DNA of 34,273 nt from an uncultured Coriobacteriaceae bacterium (GCA_902798915.1 CADBYM010000041.1:1-34273); one strand, 5' to 3'. Counted from the first letter of the stretch, positions 1-8,642 are shown. Numbers and translations: made by a program. Notes: generated by a model from the sequence alone, not told the origin.

Positions 1-309
1 ATCTCGCCTGACTCGGAAGTTGCCCTTCGCGTCCCTGACGACCTTCGCGTTGAGGTAGGGATGAGCGGCGATGGCGGTCTCGATCGCTTGCTTCAGGCGC
101 GCCAGGTCGAGTTCCTCGGACACCTTGAGCAACAAGGGGCGATTGAAGGTGGTAGAGTTCGGTTTGTCGACTGCATGCATCAGGGTCTCGAGCTGGGATT
201 GCGTTGGTGGGTATTCGGTCTGCGGGGCGAAGCCCTTGCGTGCGACCTGCTTTCCCAACACCTTGGCGATGCACGCTGCCAACCGCGCATGAGCGTCAGG
301 CTTCACCAT
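1..309 (-). CDS. NRPS-like condensation domain protein, N-terminal fragment (runs off the window)
   Basis: This is an open frame of 103 codons on the minus strand, beginning with ATG at 309-307 behind a purine-rich AGAGGGG site and leaving the window at base 1. The N-terminal 30 residues are a basic leader. Then comes TEYPPTQSQ, the usual opening of condensation domains (a P-L-T-x-x-Q type motif), followed by a segment with TFNRPLLLKV and the L-x-x-A-I-E-x-A-I-x-x-H-P-Y-L pattern that precedes the catalytic HHxxxDG motif in this family. That motif would lie beyond the edge and is not seen. Condensation domains join aminoacyl groups carried on peptidyl carrier proteins. The gene is divergent from alaS and shares its 307-base upstream region. 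It could instead be a free-standing condensation-like acyltransferase; the rest of the gene decides. Confidence 0.62.
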   Translation of the reverse strand, partial: MVKPDAHARLAACIAKVLGKQVARKGFAPQTEYPPTQSQLETLMHAVDKPNSTTFNRPLLLKVSEELDLARLKQAIETAIAAHPYLNAKVVRDAKGNFRVRRD

Positions 310-616
310 GACCAGTCCCCTCTCAAGAATCTACGGCCAGCCACCATAGTCGACGATTCGCCAGTCGTTATTCCATGAGTCTATCACAGGCTCAGGGAGC
401 GTTCGGGACATGGCCCCTTTGGGGCGTCGCCTGCGGCATGTTGGCCCACAGTGATTCCGTGCCAAATTGTCCCGCCGCCCGATGATATGGCTGGCGAGTC
501 GTGTGGGGCGGCCCTGTGCTGCGTATCCATGTGAAAATAGGGCGCTCGTTCCTTGCCATGCTACGTACCTGCTATAATCCTCTAGTTTTGGCATAGCCGT
601 CTATGCGAGGAGAGAC
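310..616. other. Divergent intergenic region between the NRPS-like gene and alaS
   Basis: These 307 bases separate two divergent genes. The right end holds the alaS promoter (570-578) and its Shine-Dalgarno. A short G+C stem, GCCCC/GGGGC around a TTT loop, lies at 413-425 but has no U tract. No T-box leader features, tRNA gene or further coding region could be supported. No convincing promoter for the leftward gene was recognised. Confidence 0.6.
570..578 (+). promoter_or_regulatory. alaS promoter, extended -10 (TGCTATAAT)
   Basis: A perfect TATAAT hexamer at 573-578 is preceded by TGC, forming an extended -10 element 38 bases before the alaS start. No good -35 box lies at 16-18 bases, which fits extended -10 promoters. 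The same TGn-TA...T arrangement recurs before aroK, nadK, glf and the restriction-modification genes in this window. Confidence 0.65.
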
Positions 617-3274
617 ATGGGCAACGACATCAAGTACATGACCACCGCGGAGATTCGCGAGGACTATCTCGCCTTCTTCCAGAGCAAGGGCTGCAAGCGC
701 TATCCGTCTTCGTCGCTCATTCCCGACGATCCGTCGCTACTGCTTTCCAATGCTGGTATGAACCAGTTCAAAGAGTATTATCAGGGCCTAAAGACGATGA
801 GCGAGATTGGTGCTTGTTCGTGTCAGAAGTGCCTGCGCACCAACGACATCGACAACATCGGTGACTCGCGTCACCTCTCCTTCTTTGAGATGCTGGGGAA
901 CTTTGCCTTCGGTGGGTACACGAAGGAGGACGCCATCCGTTGGGCGGTCGAGTTCTGCACGGCGCCCGAGCATCTGGGTCTTCCGATGGAGCGGCTATAC
1001 TTCACGGTCTTCACTGACGACGACGAGTCCATTGGCTTGTGGCAAAAGTACGGTGCCGACCCCACGCACATTACGCGGCTGGGGGAGGAAGACAACTTCT
1101 GGGCGGCTGGCCCTACCGGCCCCTGTGGTCCCTGCTCCGAGGTGTACTTCGACCAAGGCGAGGAGTTTGGGTGCGGCAGCCCCGACTGCGCCCCCGGATG
1201 TGACTGCGACCGCTTCTTGGAGTTTTGGAACCTTGTCTTTACCCAATACGACCGTCAGGAAGACGGCTCCCTTCCTGAGCTTCCTCACCGCAACGTGGAC
1301 ACCGGCATGGGCCTGGAGCGCATCGCCGCCATCATGCAGGGCCAGCACTCCAACTATGAGGGCGACGTGCTCAGGAGCCTCTTGGGCGTCGGTGAGCGTC
1401 TCTCGGGCAAGACGTACGGGGGCCAGGCCATCGGTGACGATCGCAGCCTGCGCATCATTGCCGACCACTCGCGTGCCGTCACCTTCATGATCGGCGACGG
1501 CATACTGCCCTCCAATGAGGGGCGTGGCTACATCTTGCGTCGCCTGCTTCGACGTGCCGTCTACCATGGTCGACTTCTGGGCATCGAGGGTGCATTCCTC
1601 ACCCAGTACTCGTCCGAGGTTCGTTCCATCATGGGCGACGTGTATCCGGCCCTCGTGGAGAACGCGGCACTCATCGATGGAATCATCTCCGCCGAGGAGG
1701 AGCGGTTCAACGGTACGCTCGACAAGGGCGAGGAGTTGCTTGCGGTTGAGCTCGACAGGCTGGATCAGGGTGCCGATCTGTCCGGTACGGTTGCCTTCAC
1801 CCTTCACGACACCTACGGCTTCCCGATTGATCTGACGCGCGAGATTTGCGAGGTACGTGGTTACCAGATTGAGATGTCCTCCTTTGAGGCCGCCATGTCG
1901 GACCAGCGGGAGCGCGCGCGTGCTGCGGCAAACCGCGACGCATGGGGATCGTTCAACAACGTCTGGACGACGCTTTCGGATGAGTTGTCTGCAACCGAGT
2001 TCGCAGGCTACGACCGCGACGCAATCGAGGGTGCTCGCGTTCTTGCCATAGTGGCGAGTGGGGAGTCTGTCTCGATTGCGAACGAGGGAGACAAGGCAGA
2101 GGTGGTTCTCGACCGCACGCCGTTCTATGCCGAGATGGGAGGACAGGTCGGCGACACCGGCACGCTGCACGGCGATGGCGCTACGCTCAAGGTGATGGAC
2201 ACCAAGCATCGCGAGGGTGACCTATATGGACACGTGTGCGTGGTGGAGGAGGGAACGCTGCATGTGGGCGATGTCGTCACCGCGACTATCGATCACGGTC
2301 GCCGCGAGCTTATCCGGCGCAACCATACAGCCACGCACCTGCTCGACGCAGCGCTCAAGCTGGTGTTGGGTGCACACGTGAGCCAAGCGGGCTCCCTCGT
2401 TGCGCCTGAGCGTCTGCGCTTTGACTTCACCCACTTCGAGGCTGTCACGCCTGAGGAGATTGCTCGCATCGAGGGTCTGGTGAACGCGGAGATATTCGCC
2501 GCCGAGCCAGTCATCACCCAAGTCATGGGAATTGAGGAGGCAAAGGCGTCGGGTGCCGTGGCGCTCTTTGGAGAGAAGTACGGCGACGTGGTGCGCGTCG
2601 TCTCCGTGGGCGATGGCGACGAGCCGTTCTCGCGCGAGCTGTGTGGCGGCACCCATGCGCGCAACACGGCGGAGCTAGGCCTCTTTAAGATCGTGAGCGA
2701 GGGTTCGGTCGGCTCGAACTCGCGGCGCATCGAGGCCGTCACGTCCGCTGGCGCGATTTCGTACGTGGACGAGCGCCTGGCGCAGATGGACGGCATCGCC
2801 GCCGCTCTCAAGTGTCGGACGGCCGATGTGACCATGAGGGTAGAGCAGCTCCAGCGCGAACTGCGAGACACGCTCAAGAAGCTCCAGACGGCCCTTACGG
2901 GCGGCTCTTCTAGCCAGCTTGCCGATGCCATCGCGTCTGCGGTGGACCTCGACGGCTACAAGCTCGTGCTGGCACGTCTTGAGGGCGTGAGCGGAAAGGA
3001 GCTGCGTTCCGCATGGGATACGGTGCGCGACAAGCTGGGCATGGCGAGCGCCTGTGTCCTTGCGTCGGTGGCTGATGGCAAAGTGGCTCTGCTCGCAGCG
3101 GGAACCGACGCGGCGGTCAAGGCTGGATTCTCTGCTGGGAACATCATTCGCCAAGTCGCCCCGATTGTGGGCGGGCGCGGCGGCGGTCGTCCCAATATGG
3201 CGCAGGCGGGCGGCAAGGACGCCGGTGCGGTTGACGAGATGCTGTCCGCAGCCAAGGAGATGCTCGGCGCGTGA
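617..3274 (+). CDS. alaS: Alanine--tRNA ligase
   Basis: This cytoplasmic class II synthetase charges tRNA-Ala; its length of 885 residues matches the family. The N-terminal catalytic core is present, including the TGPCGPCSE segment. The editing domain carries HTATH near residues 570-574 and CGGTH at 676-680, together the zinc-binding set that clears mischarged Ser and Gly. The C-terminal DHHA1-type domain ends with the glycine-rich GGRGGGRPNMAQAGG. ATG 617 sits six or so bases behind GAGGAGAG, so it is preferred, although most homologues begin at the later in-frame ATG (638, MTTAEIRE). The stop overlaps the next start by four bases (GTGA), so ruvX is probably translationally coupled. All key residues are intact. 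Confidence 0.98.
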   Translation: MGNDIKYMTTAEIREDYLAFFQSKGCKRYPSSSLIPDDPSLLLSNAGMNQFKEYYQGLKTMSEIGACSCQKCLRTNDIDNIGDSRHLSFFEMLGNFAFGGYTKEDAIRWAVEFCTAPEHLGLPMERLYFTVFTDDDESIGLWQKYGADPTHITRLGEEDNFWAAGPTGPCGPCSEVYFDQGEEFGCGSPDCAPGCDCDRFLEFWNLVFTQYDRQEDGSLPELPHRNVDTGMGLERIAAIMQGQHSNYEGDVLRSLLGVGERLSGKTYGGQAIGDDRSLRIIADHSRAVTFMIGDGILPSNEGRGYILRRLLRRAVYHGRLLGIEGAFLTQYSSEVRSIMGDVYPALVENAALIDGIISAEEERFNGTLDKGEELLAVELDRLDQGADLSGTVAFTLHDTYGFPIDLTREICEVRGYQIEMSSFEAAMSDQRERARAAANRDAWGSFNNVWTTLSDELSATEFAGYDRDAIEGARVLAIVASGESVSIANEGDKAEVVLDRTPFYAEMGGQVGDTGTLHGDGATLKVMDTKHREGDLYGHVCVVEEGTLHVGDVVTATIDHGRRELIRRNHTATHLLDAALKLVLGAHVSQAGSLVAPERLRFDFTHFEAVTPEEIARIEGLVNAEIFAAEPVITQVMGIEEAKASGAVALFGEKYGDVVRVVSVGDGDEPFSRELCGGTHARNTAELGLFKIVSEGSVGSNSRRIEAVTSAGAISYVDERLAQMDGIAAALKCRTADVTMRVEQLQRELRDTLKKLQTALTGGSSSQLADAIASAVDLDGYKLVLARLEGVSGKELRSAWDTVRDKLGMASACVLASVADGKVALLAAGTDAAVKAGFSAGNIIRQVAPIVGGRGGGRPNMAQAGGKDAGAVDEMLSAAKEMLGA

Positions 3275-3684
3275 GGGTTCTCGCGCTCGACATAGGAGAA
3301 GTGCGCATTGGCATCGCCGCAAGCGACGCTACCGGAACGGTGGCGTCGCCCGTGTGCGTGTTGCCTGCCCAGGAAGTGATTGCGGGGGCCCGCACGTGGC
3401 AAAGGGTGCTTGACGACTTCGAGCCGGAGCTTCTCGTTTGTGGTCTTCCCCATACGATGTCGGGCGAGGAGGGTCCACAGGCACAACGCGTGCGCGAAGT
3501 TGCGTTTGAGATATCCTGTTCTTGCGGTATTACTTTGGAATTTGAGGACGAACGCCTGTCCTCAGCGGAAGCTAAGCGTATCCTTAGAAGGCAGGGACTC
3601 AGCGAGCGACGCATGCGCGGCAAGGTTGATATGGTGGCGGCGTCGCTCTTCTTGCAGACGTGGCTCGATGCCCACAAGAACTGA
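3271..3684 (+). CDS. ruvX: Holliday junction resolvase-like nuclease RuvX (YqgF)
   Basis: A 137-residue RNase H-fold protein of the YqgF family, implicated in pre-16S rRNA 5'-end maturation and sometimes in Holliday junction resolution. The N-terminus MRVLALDIGEVRIGIA is the family signature, with the first catalytic Asp in LALDIG. A Glu-rich strand (LEFEDERLSS) and a late KVDMVAASLFLQTWL segment with the last acidic residue also fit. The start is GTG overlapping the alaS stop as GTGA. The alaS-ruvX-mltG order is a widely conserved bacterial neighbourhood, which supports the assignment. No defects are visible. Confidence 0.93.
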   Translation: MRVLALDIGEVRIGIAASDATGTVASPVCVLPAQEVIAGARTWQRVLDDFEPELLVCGLPHTMSGEEGPQAQRVREVAFEISCSCGITLEFEDERLSSAEAKRILRRQGLSERRMRGKVDMVAASLFLQTWLDAHKN

Positions 3685-3694
3685 GAGGACTGTC

Positions 3695-5173
3695 ATGCCC
3701 ACATCTACGAGCACGGAGGATGCCGGGGCAGCACGGAAGAAGCCTGCTGCAACCTCGAATGCGCACGGCAAGGGACAAAGCAAAAGCAAGGCGGTACCAC
3801 GTCAGCGGCGCGACAGTGCAGGCAGACCAACCGCGTCTTCCACGGGGGCGGTTGCGGGCACCAATCCCAATCGAAGACGTGCGGGCGCGACCGGATCGGT
3901 TCCGTCCACAAACCCAAGTCGTAGGAAGAAAGGCGCCACGGGATCGCTTTCTTCCACGAATCCCAACCGCAGAAGGGGAACGACGGGGACGCTCTCGGGC
4001 AACACTTCTGCTCGTCAGCGAACGGGGCACACGAACTCGGGAAGGGCACCCAAAGCGGCAAAAGGCGGAACGGCCCAGACGCCCAAGCACTCCGCCTCCA
4101 AGCTTCCCTCATCCGGTAGGTCTGCTTTGCTCATTGGTGGCGTCGCGCTCCTCCTCGTGGCCGTTCTGGCTGGCGGCCTCTTTGTCGTTCGAAGGCTATT
4201 CCCCGCTCCAGAGGGTGCGCAGGTTGAAGACGGCCAGACGGTGACGGTTGCCATAGCAGAGGGCTCGGATGGCGTGACCATCATTCAGACGCTGCTCGAC
4301 GCAGGGGTGATCCACAGCAGCAAGGACTTCATGAGGGCGGTAAACGAACAAAACGCCGACCAGAGTCTCAGAAGCGGCACGTATACGTTTACCACCGGTT
4401 CCGATCCCTCCGATGTGGTGCGGCAGCTCGTGGCTGGACCAAATACCAGTGAGGCTCAGCTTCAGGTGCCTGAGGGCCTTACGGTAGACCAGACTTCTCA
4501 GCTGGTAGAGGAGACCTTAGGCGTGCCTTCAGCAGACTTCGTACAACAGGCGAAGGCCTCGAATTACGTCGATGACTACCCCTTCCTCAAAGAGGCGGGC
4601 CATGACTCGCTCGAGGGGTTCCTGTACCCAAAGACGTACAACCTCGCCGGTATGGAGAAGACCGCAGATGCGATCATCCGCATGATGCTCTCACAGTTTG
4701 AGGCGGAGTTTGCGGCACTCGATACCGACGCCGCACGCAAGGGCATTCTGGATCGCTACGGCCTGAACGCAACGGACTATGACCTCATAAAGATTGCCTC
4801 CATCATCGAGAAGGAGGCGCTCAATGAGGATGACCGCACGAAGGTGTCTTCGGTCTTCTACAACCGGCTGAGTATCAACATGGCGCTCCAGAGCGATGCG
4901 ACCATCGGATATGTGAACGGTGGTCAGGTCGACACAGAGGCCGAGAGCCCCTACAACACCTATCTCTACAAGGGGCTTCCGCCGACCCCAATCTGTTCGC
5001 CGAGTGAGTGGGCGATAGAGGCAGCCATGAATCCGAGCGATACCGACTACCTCTTCTTCTTTATCATCGAGGACGGCGACTACTCCAACCACACGTTTAC
5101 GAAGACCTTCGAGGAGCATGACGCTGCATATGCGGCGGCACTTGCGGAACTCCGTGCGAGGAACGAGGATTAA
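3695..5173 (+). CDS. mltG: Endolytic murein transglycosylase MltG (YceG-like)
   Basis: A 492-residue single-pass membrane protein that cleaves nascent glycan strands during peptidoglycan synthesis. The start ATG 3695 lies 10 bases after the ruvX stop behind GAGAGGAC. The open frame extends further upstream only through ruvX and is rejected there. Order: a basic, Ser/Thr/Gly-rich cytoplasmic tail (about residues 1-140), a transmembrane helix near 143-167, a LysM-like segment with VPEGLTVDQ, and the catalytic YceG domain. The catalytic Glu is most likely E372 in IASIIEKEA, followed by the conserved VFYNRL and LQSDATIGY. The tail holds three degenerate 16-residue repeats (about residues 56-104) of the form TNPNRRR-GATGS, which is unusual and may be a basic anchoring linker. 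Confidence 0.94.
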   Translation: MPTSTSTEDAGAARKKPAATSNAHGKGQSKSKAVPRQRRDSAGRPTASSTGAVAGTNPNRRRAGATGSVPSTNPSRRKKGATGSLSSTNPNRRRGTTGTLSGNTSARQRTGHTNSGRAPKAAKGGTAQTPKHSASKLPSSGRSALLIGGVALLLVAVLAGGLFVVRRLFPAPEGAQVEDGQTVTVAIAEGSDGVTIIQTLLDAGVIHSSKDFMRAVNEQNADQSLRSGTYTFTTGSDPSDVVRQLVAGPNTSEAQLQVPEGLTVDQTSQLVEETLGVPSADFVQQAKASNYVDDYPFLKEAGHDSLEGFLYPKTYNLAGMEKTADAIIRMMLSQFEAEFAALDTDAARKGILDRYGLNATDYDLIKIASIIEKEALNEDDRTKVSSVFYNRLSINMALQSDATIGYVNGGQVDTEAESPYNTYLYKGLPPTPICSPSEWAIEAAMNPSDTDYLFFFIIEDGDYSNHTFTKTFEEHDAAYAAALAELRARNED

Positions 5174-5177
5174 TCAG

Positions 5178-5678
5178 ATGAGACTCACGAGAGCGAGCCG
5201 CTATGTTCATTCCGTTGAATTGATAGACGTGGATGATCTTAAGGCACGTGGCATTCGATGCGTTCTGGTGGACCGCGACAACACTTTGGTGCCGCGCGAC
5301 ACCAAGGTCGCTCCTCCGCGTGTGCGTGCGTGGCTCGATCGGCTGCGCGAGGAGCATATCGCGGTGTGTATGGTCTCCAACAACTTCCATACCGATCAGG
5401 TGTGCGCGTCGGCAGAGGATTTGGGTTGCGCGGTGGTCCACCATGCGATGAAGCCCGCCCCCGTAGCCATTCAGGTCGCCCTTGTGACGATGGGTGTGCC
5501 CAAGGAGCAGGCGGTGCTCGTGGGAGACCAGCTCTTCACTGACGTGCTGGCCGGCAATCTGGCAGGCATCCATACCATTCTGGTGCGTCCTCAGTCTCGT
5601 ACGGATTTGTGGTACACCCAGATATTTCGCATCGTGGAGCAAGGGTTTCTAGGCGGGGTGCAGTTCGAGGGCGAGTGA
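5178..5678 (+). CDS. yqeG: YqeG-family HAD-IIIA phosphatase
   Basis: A 166-residue cytoplasmic HAD-superfamily protein. Motif I is DRDNT (residues 32-36, with both catalytic aspartates), motif II is the Asn-rich VSNN, the motif-III Lys lies in HHAMKPAP, and the final acidic motif is VGDQLFTDVLAGN. This combination and the short length are typical of YqeG, a family often found beside shikimate-pathway and ribosome-related genes. Its physiological substrate is not settled; mitochondrial relatives act on phosphatidylglycerophosphate. The start ATG 5178 is four bases after the mltG stop with a GAGG-type site inside the end of mltG, so the gene is probably co-translated. Confidence 0.88.
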   Translation: MRLTRASRYVHSVELIDVDDLKARGIRCVLVDRDNTLVPRDTKVAPPRVRAWLDRLREEHIAVCMVSNNFHTDQVCASAEDLGCAVVHHAMKPAPVAIQVALVTMGVPKEQAVLVGDQLFTDVLAGNLAGIHTILVRPQSRTDLWYTQIFRIVEQGFLGGVQFEGE

Positions 5679-5721
5679 TGACGAACGGCTATGTGCGTCT
5701 ACGATGGTGTGAGGCGCTATG

Positions 5722-5748
5722 TTGCATTGCGTCCCGTCGTGTTAGAAT
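5722..5748 (+). promoter_or_regulatory. aroK promoter with extended -10 (TGTTAGAAT)
   Basis: TAGAAT at 5743-5748 is preceded by TGT, an extended -10 element. TTGCAT at 5722-5727 resembles a -35 box but the spacing is only 15 bases, so the extended -10 probably does most of the work. It lies in the 100-base gap between yqeG and aroK, 30 bases before the aroK start. Confidence 0.55.
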
Positions 5749-5778
5749 CACTGTTGAACAACGCGACGGGAGACTTAC

Positions 5779-6321
5779 GTGCATACATCATCGAATGGGT
5801 ACATAACCCATGAGGGCTGCGACCATATCTTCTTCATCGGCTTCCTCGGGGCCGGGAAGTCTACGTTGGCGAGAAACCTTGGCAGGCTTTATCGCCGAAA
5901 CTACGTGGATACAGATCGCATGGCAGAGCGAATGATGTGCAAGACGGTGCGCGAATGCTTCGAGCAGGATGGGGAAGCGGCGTTCAGGGATGTCGAGACG
6001 AGGGTTCTTGAGCGACTGCGCGACGAGAAGTCTCTGTTGGTGAGCTGCGGGGGCGGCATCGTGGAGCGTCCCGAGAATAGCGTTCTGATGCGCGAGATGG
6101 GCGTAGTCGTCTTTTTGGATGGCGACCTTCAGGATTCGTTACGTCAGATACAACACCCCGAGAAGCGACCTGACTTGGGAGAGGATGCCCGCGAGCTCTA
6201 CGAGCATCGTAGACCGCTCTACAAGAGCGCTGCAGACTACGTGATCGACATTCGAGACAAGACCTTCGATGAGGTTGCCGAGGACGCTGGGTGTCTGCTG
6301 TGGGCGGAGGGTTTACTGTGA
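5779..6321 (+). CDS. aroK: Shikimate kinase
   Basis: A 180-residue P-loop kinase that phosphorylates shikimate at the 3-hydroxyl in the aromatic amino acid pathway. Visible motifs are the Walker A GFLGAGKST, the DTD shikimate/Mg site in YVDTDRMAE, FRDVE with the substrate-binding Arg, the SCGGGIV loop, and a lid with RPDL and the later RRPLY. No ATG exists in frame before the P-loop, so GTG 5779 behind GGGAGA is taken as the start, giving a 13-residue extension before the core. The stop overlaps the next gene by four bases (GTGA). All catalytic residues look intact, in contrast to the AroB-like neighbour. Confidence 0.93.
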   Translation: MHTSSNGYITHEGCDHIFFIGFLGAGKSTLARNLGRLYRRNYVDTDRMAERMMCKTVRECFEQDGEAAFRDVETRVLERLRDEKSLLVSCGGGIVERPENSVLMREMGVVVFLDGDLQDSLRQIQHPEKRPDLGEDARELYEHRRPLYKSAADYVIDIRDKTFDEVAEDAGCLLWAEGLL

Positions 6322-7421
6322 CGGTGCAAAGGCAACTCTCCCGTCAGTGGGTGCCCATGCTTGGTGGTTCGTGCGACGTGCGCATGGGCGAGGATGCGCT
6401 GCATAGCGCAGCCAAGGTATTGAGGGACTCCGTCGGTCGTCCGCATGTGTGCGTGGTCGTCGTGCGCTCAGATGAGGATGCGGCGCTCATCGAGGATATA
6501 CGGCGCCAGGTTGTCGATGCGGGCTTTGCGTATGAGTTGTGTGCGCTGCAGCCGTCCTGCCGGACGCTCGCCGCCGCCTCGGTTCTGTGTGACGTCTTGG
6601 TCGAGGCGCACGTGACGTCAGACGACCTTTGCTTTGCGGTCGGGGACGCAGACCTGATTTCGGTTGCCTCGTTCGTGTGCGGTGCCTGGTGTGACGGAAT
6701 GCCGTTGGTGGCCATGCCCCTCGATGAGGTCGGCCTTCTGGAAGGGGCGCTGGTACCGCGCGCGCTTGGCGTAGGAGATGCGCCGCGCATGCTCTTCGTT
6801 CGCCCTGCGGTACGTCACGCCATCTTGGACCTCACCAGGGCGTTGGGGGCCTTAGGCGACGAGATGTCTCGGCATGCGCGCGTATTGATGGCGGGTGCGG
6901 CTATGGCAAGCTCAGAGAAGGAGTTCTCTGCCCTTTGGGATCGTGCGGCGGATTTGATGTCGGATGACGGAGCCGTGCTCTGCACGCAGCTCATTGCCAC
7001 GGCGAAGGCGCGCGGAAAGCTTGCCGCATCGACTGCGGCCGCAATGCGGTGCTCTTTGCGCTATGGCCAGTCCTTCGCACGGGCGCTCGAAGCACTCGTG
7101 CCACATGCCGCGTTCTCGACGCTGCTTGCCGAGGGCATGCGCTTCTGCGCGCGCATCGCCGTGGCGCAGGGGAAGCTGCCGCTTGACGACATGTTGGCAC
7201 AGGATGAGCTCCTGGAGATGCTCGGCATTGATGTTCTGCATGCGCGCGTGAGTCCCGATGGGCTTCTCGCGGCATTCGAAGGGGAGCGGTGCATGCGCTC
7301 GAGGCGCAACATGCTGGAAGTGCCGTTGGCAATAGGCCGAGTGCGGTTGGCGACGGTCGAGGACGACTTGCTCGAGGAGCATGTGCGTGCGTGGTGCATG
7401 TCGCACGATGCCCTGACATAG
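6318..7421 (+). CDS. AroB-fold protein (3-dehydroquinate synthase-like, active site lost)
   Basis: A 367-residue protein aligned end to end with 3-dehydroquinate synthase, most clearly near its C-terminus (EVPLAIGRVRLATV) and around LRYGQSFARALEAL. In functional enzymes that last segment reads HTFGHA; here it is QSFARA (Q251, R255), so both histidines are gone. The HGEAVA motif has no His (STLLAEGM), and the EVIKYG glutamate region reads AGAAMASS. The glycine-rich GGGVIGD NAD site is reduced to VGDADLIS. On these grounds it should not bind the catalytic metal or carry out the normal reaction. Start GTG 6318 overlaps the aroK stop and has GGAGG seven bases upstream; an earlier in-frame GTG (6291) is less likely. 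A regulatory or structural role is possible but not shown. Confidence 0.75.
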   Translation: MTVQRQLSRQWVPMLGGSCDVRMGEDALHSAAKVLRDSVGRPHVCVVVVRSDEDAALIEDIRRQVVDAGFAYELCALQPSCRTLAAASVLCDVLVEAHVTSDDLCFAVGDADLISVASFVCGAWCDGMPLVAMPLDEVGLLEGALVPRALGVGDAPRMLFVRPAVRHAILDLTRALGALGDEMSRHARVLMAGAAMASSEKEFSALWDRAADLMSDDGAVLCTQLIATAKARGKLAASTAAAMRCSLRYGQSFARALEALVPHAAFSTLLAEGMRFCARIAVAQGKLPLDDMLAQDELLEMLGIDVLHARVSPDGLLAAFEGERCMRSRRNMLEVPLAIGRVRLATVEDDLLEEHVRAWCMSHDALT

Positions 7422-7437
7422 AAGGAAGTGGTGAGGC

Positions 7438-8562
7438 ATGAGGAAGGCCGATACGTACATCGCTGCGCGGCTCGCGGCAGTCCGAGAGCTGATGACGAAG
7501 CGCGGGTATGACGCGATTCTGGTGCGCAACGTGTCTGACTTGCGCTGGTTGACGGGTGCGGCCCGCGTCTTTGACTCTGAGCAGGCGCACGATGCGCTCA
7601 TCACACAGTCAGATGCGTGGGTCCATACGGACGGTCGCTACTTTGGCGCGCTCACCGCCCGTACGGACGACCGGGTGTGGCAGCTCGACCAAGATGACGT
7701 GACGCACGCGACGTGGGCGGCGTGCCGCATCGCCGCGTGTGGCGCACGAGTGGTTGCCATCGAGGACAGCCTCTCCTTGGGGTTCTACGAGGAGCTGCAA
7801 TGGGAGCTGCAAAAGGCTTCGGTAGCATGTCTGATGCCTCGTCTGCACGGTGACTTCTCGAAGTTGCGCATGCACAAGGACGAGGCCGAGCTCGATCTGT
7901 TGCGTAGGGCGCAGAAGGTGACGGATGCTGCGTTTGCCCACATGTGCGACGTGATCCGCCCCGGGCTTTCTGAATTGCAGATTCGCGCGGAGCTGGAGTC
8001 ATTCATGCTTTCGCATGGGGCCGACGCCTTGGCGTTCGACTCGATAGTCGCTTCGGGACCGAACGGGGCAAACCCACATGCTCGTCCGAGCGCGAGAGCC
8101 GTCGAGCGGGGCGATTTGCTCGTTATGGACTTTGGCGCATCGCTTATGGACTACCAATCCGACATGACGCGAACAATTTGCATAGGCAAGCCGACCGAGC
8201 GCCAACAGTCCGCCTACGACGCCGTGAGGCATGCCCACGAGGAGTGCGCGCGCGTCGCACGGCCGGGCATGCTCGGTCGAGAGCTGCACGAGTTGGCTGC
8301 GCGCATACTTGAGGAGGAAGGCTACGGCTCATACTTCACGCATGGGCTGGGGCATGGCGTGGGCATCGACATCCACGAGCTTCCCGTAGCCGGCAAGCGC
8401 GGCGAGCTGCCTCTAGACGAAGGAGCTGTCTTTACCATCGAGCCCGGCGTGTATCTGCCGGGGGAGTTTGGCATCCGCCTTGAGGACTGCGGCGTGATGG
8501 GTCCGGAAGGATACCTGCCGTTCACCGAATCGCCTCACGCACTCATCAGCGTATGCGAGTAG
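7438..8562 (+). CDS. pepQ: M24-family Xaa-Pro dipeptidase/aminopeptidase
   Basis: A 374-residue cytoplasmic metallopeptidase that releases residues next to proline. It has an N-terminal creatinase-like domain (about 1-150) and a C-terminal pita-bread domain. The dimetal ligands are visible: D231 in VMDFGAS, D242 in QSDMTRT, H306 in THGLGHGVG, E335 in TIEPGVY and E349 in IRLEDCG. ATG 7438 follows the AroB-like gene by 16 bases, behind an AAGGAAG site. In many actinobacteria and Firmicutes this gene sits between aroB and efp; here a PTS operon has come between. Whether it acts as PepQ (dipeptidase) or PepP (aminopeptidase) cannot be told from sequence alone. Confidence 0.9.
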   Translation: MRKADTYIAARLAAVRELMTKRGYDAILVRNVSDLRWLTGAARVFDSEQAHDALITQSDAWVHTDGRYFGALTARTDDRVWQLDQDDVTHATWAACRIAACGARVVAIEDSLSLGFYEELQWELQKASVACLMPRLHGDFSKLRMHKDEAELDLLRRAQKVTDAAFAHMCDVIRPGLSELQIRAELESFMLSHGADALAFDSIVASGPNGANPHARPSARAVERGDLLVMDFGASLMDYQSDMTRTICIGKPTERQQSAYDAVRHAHEECARVARPGMLGRELHELAARILEEEGYGSYFTHGLGHGVGIDIHELPVAGKRGELPLDEGAVFTIEPGVYLPGEFGIRLEDCGVMGPEGYLPFTESPHALISVCE

Positions 8563-8615
8563 GCGTCGGATAGGCACCCGAAGCATATCAACACACCGCC
8601 TGAGAACAATCTCAT

Positions 8616-8642
8616 ATGCCACAACGTGCGGCATTCGTTTTA
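8616..8642 (+). terminator. Probable terminator after the M24 peptidase gene
   Basis: An eight-pair stem with one mismatch (ATGCCACA/TGCGGCAT, loop ACG) at 8616-8634 is followed by TCGTTTT. It lies about 54 bases after the peptidase stop and before the PTS promoter. The T tract is short, so strength is uncertain. Confidence 0.45.

Noticed and set aside
331..594. Minus-strand open frame of 87 codons in the alaS upstream region
   Set aside because: No ribosome site, no family, and it overlaps the alaS promoter.
310..616. T-box or other tRNA-sensing leader before alaS
   Set aside because: No T-box consensus, specifier loop or terminator was seen, and the promoter lies only 38 bases from the start.
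995..2209. Minus-strand open frame of 404 codons within alaS
   Set aside because: Antisense of an intact alaS; typical of high-GC coding DNA.
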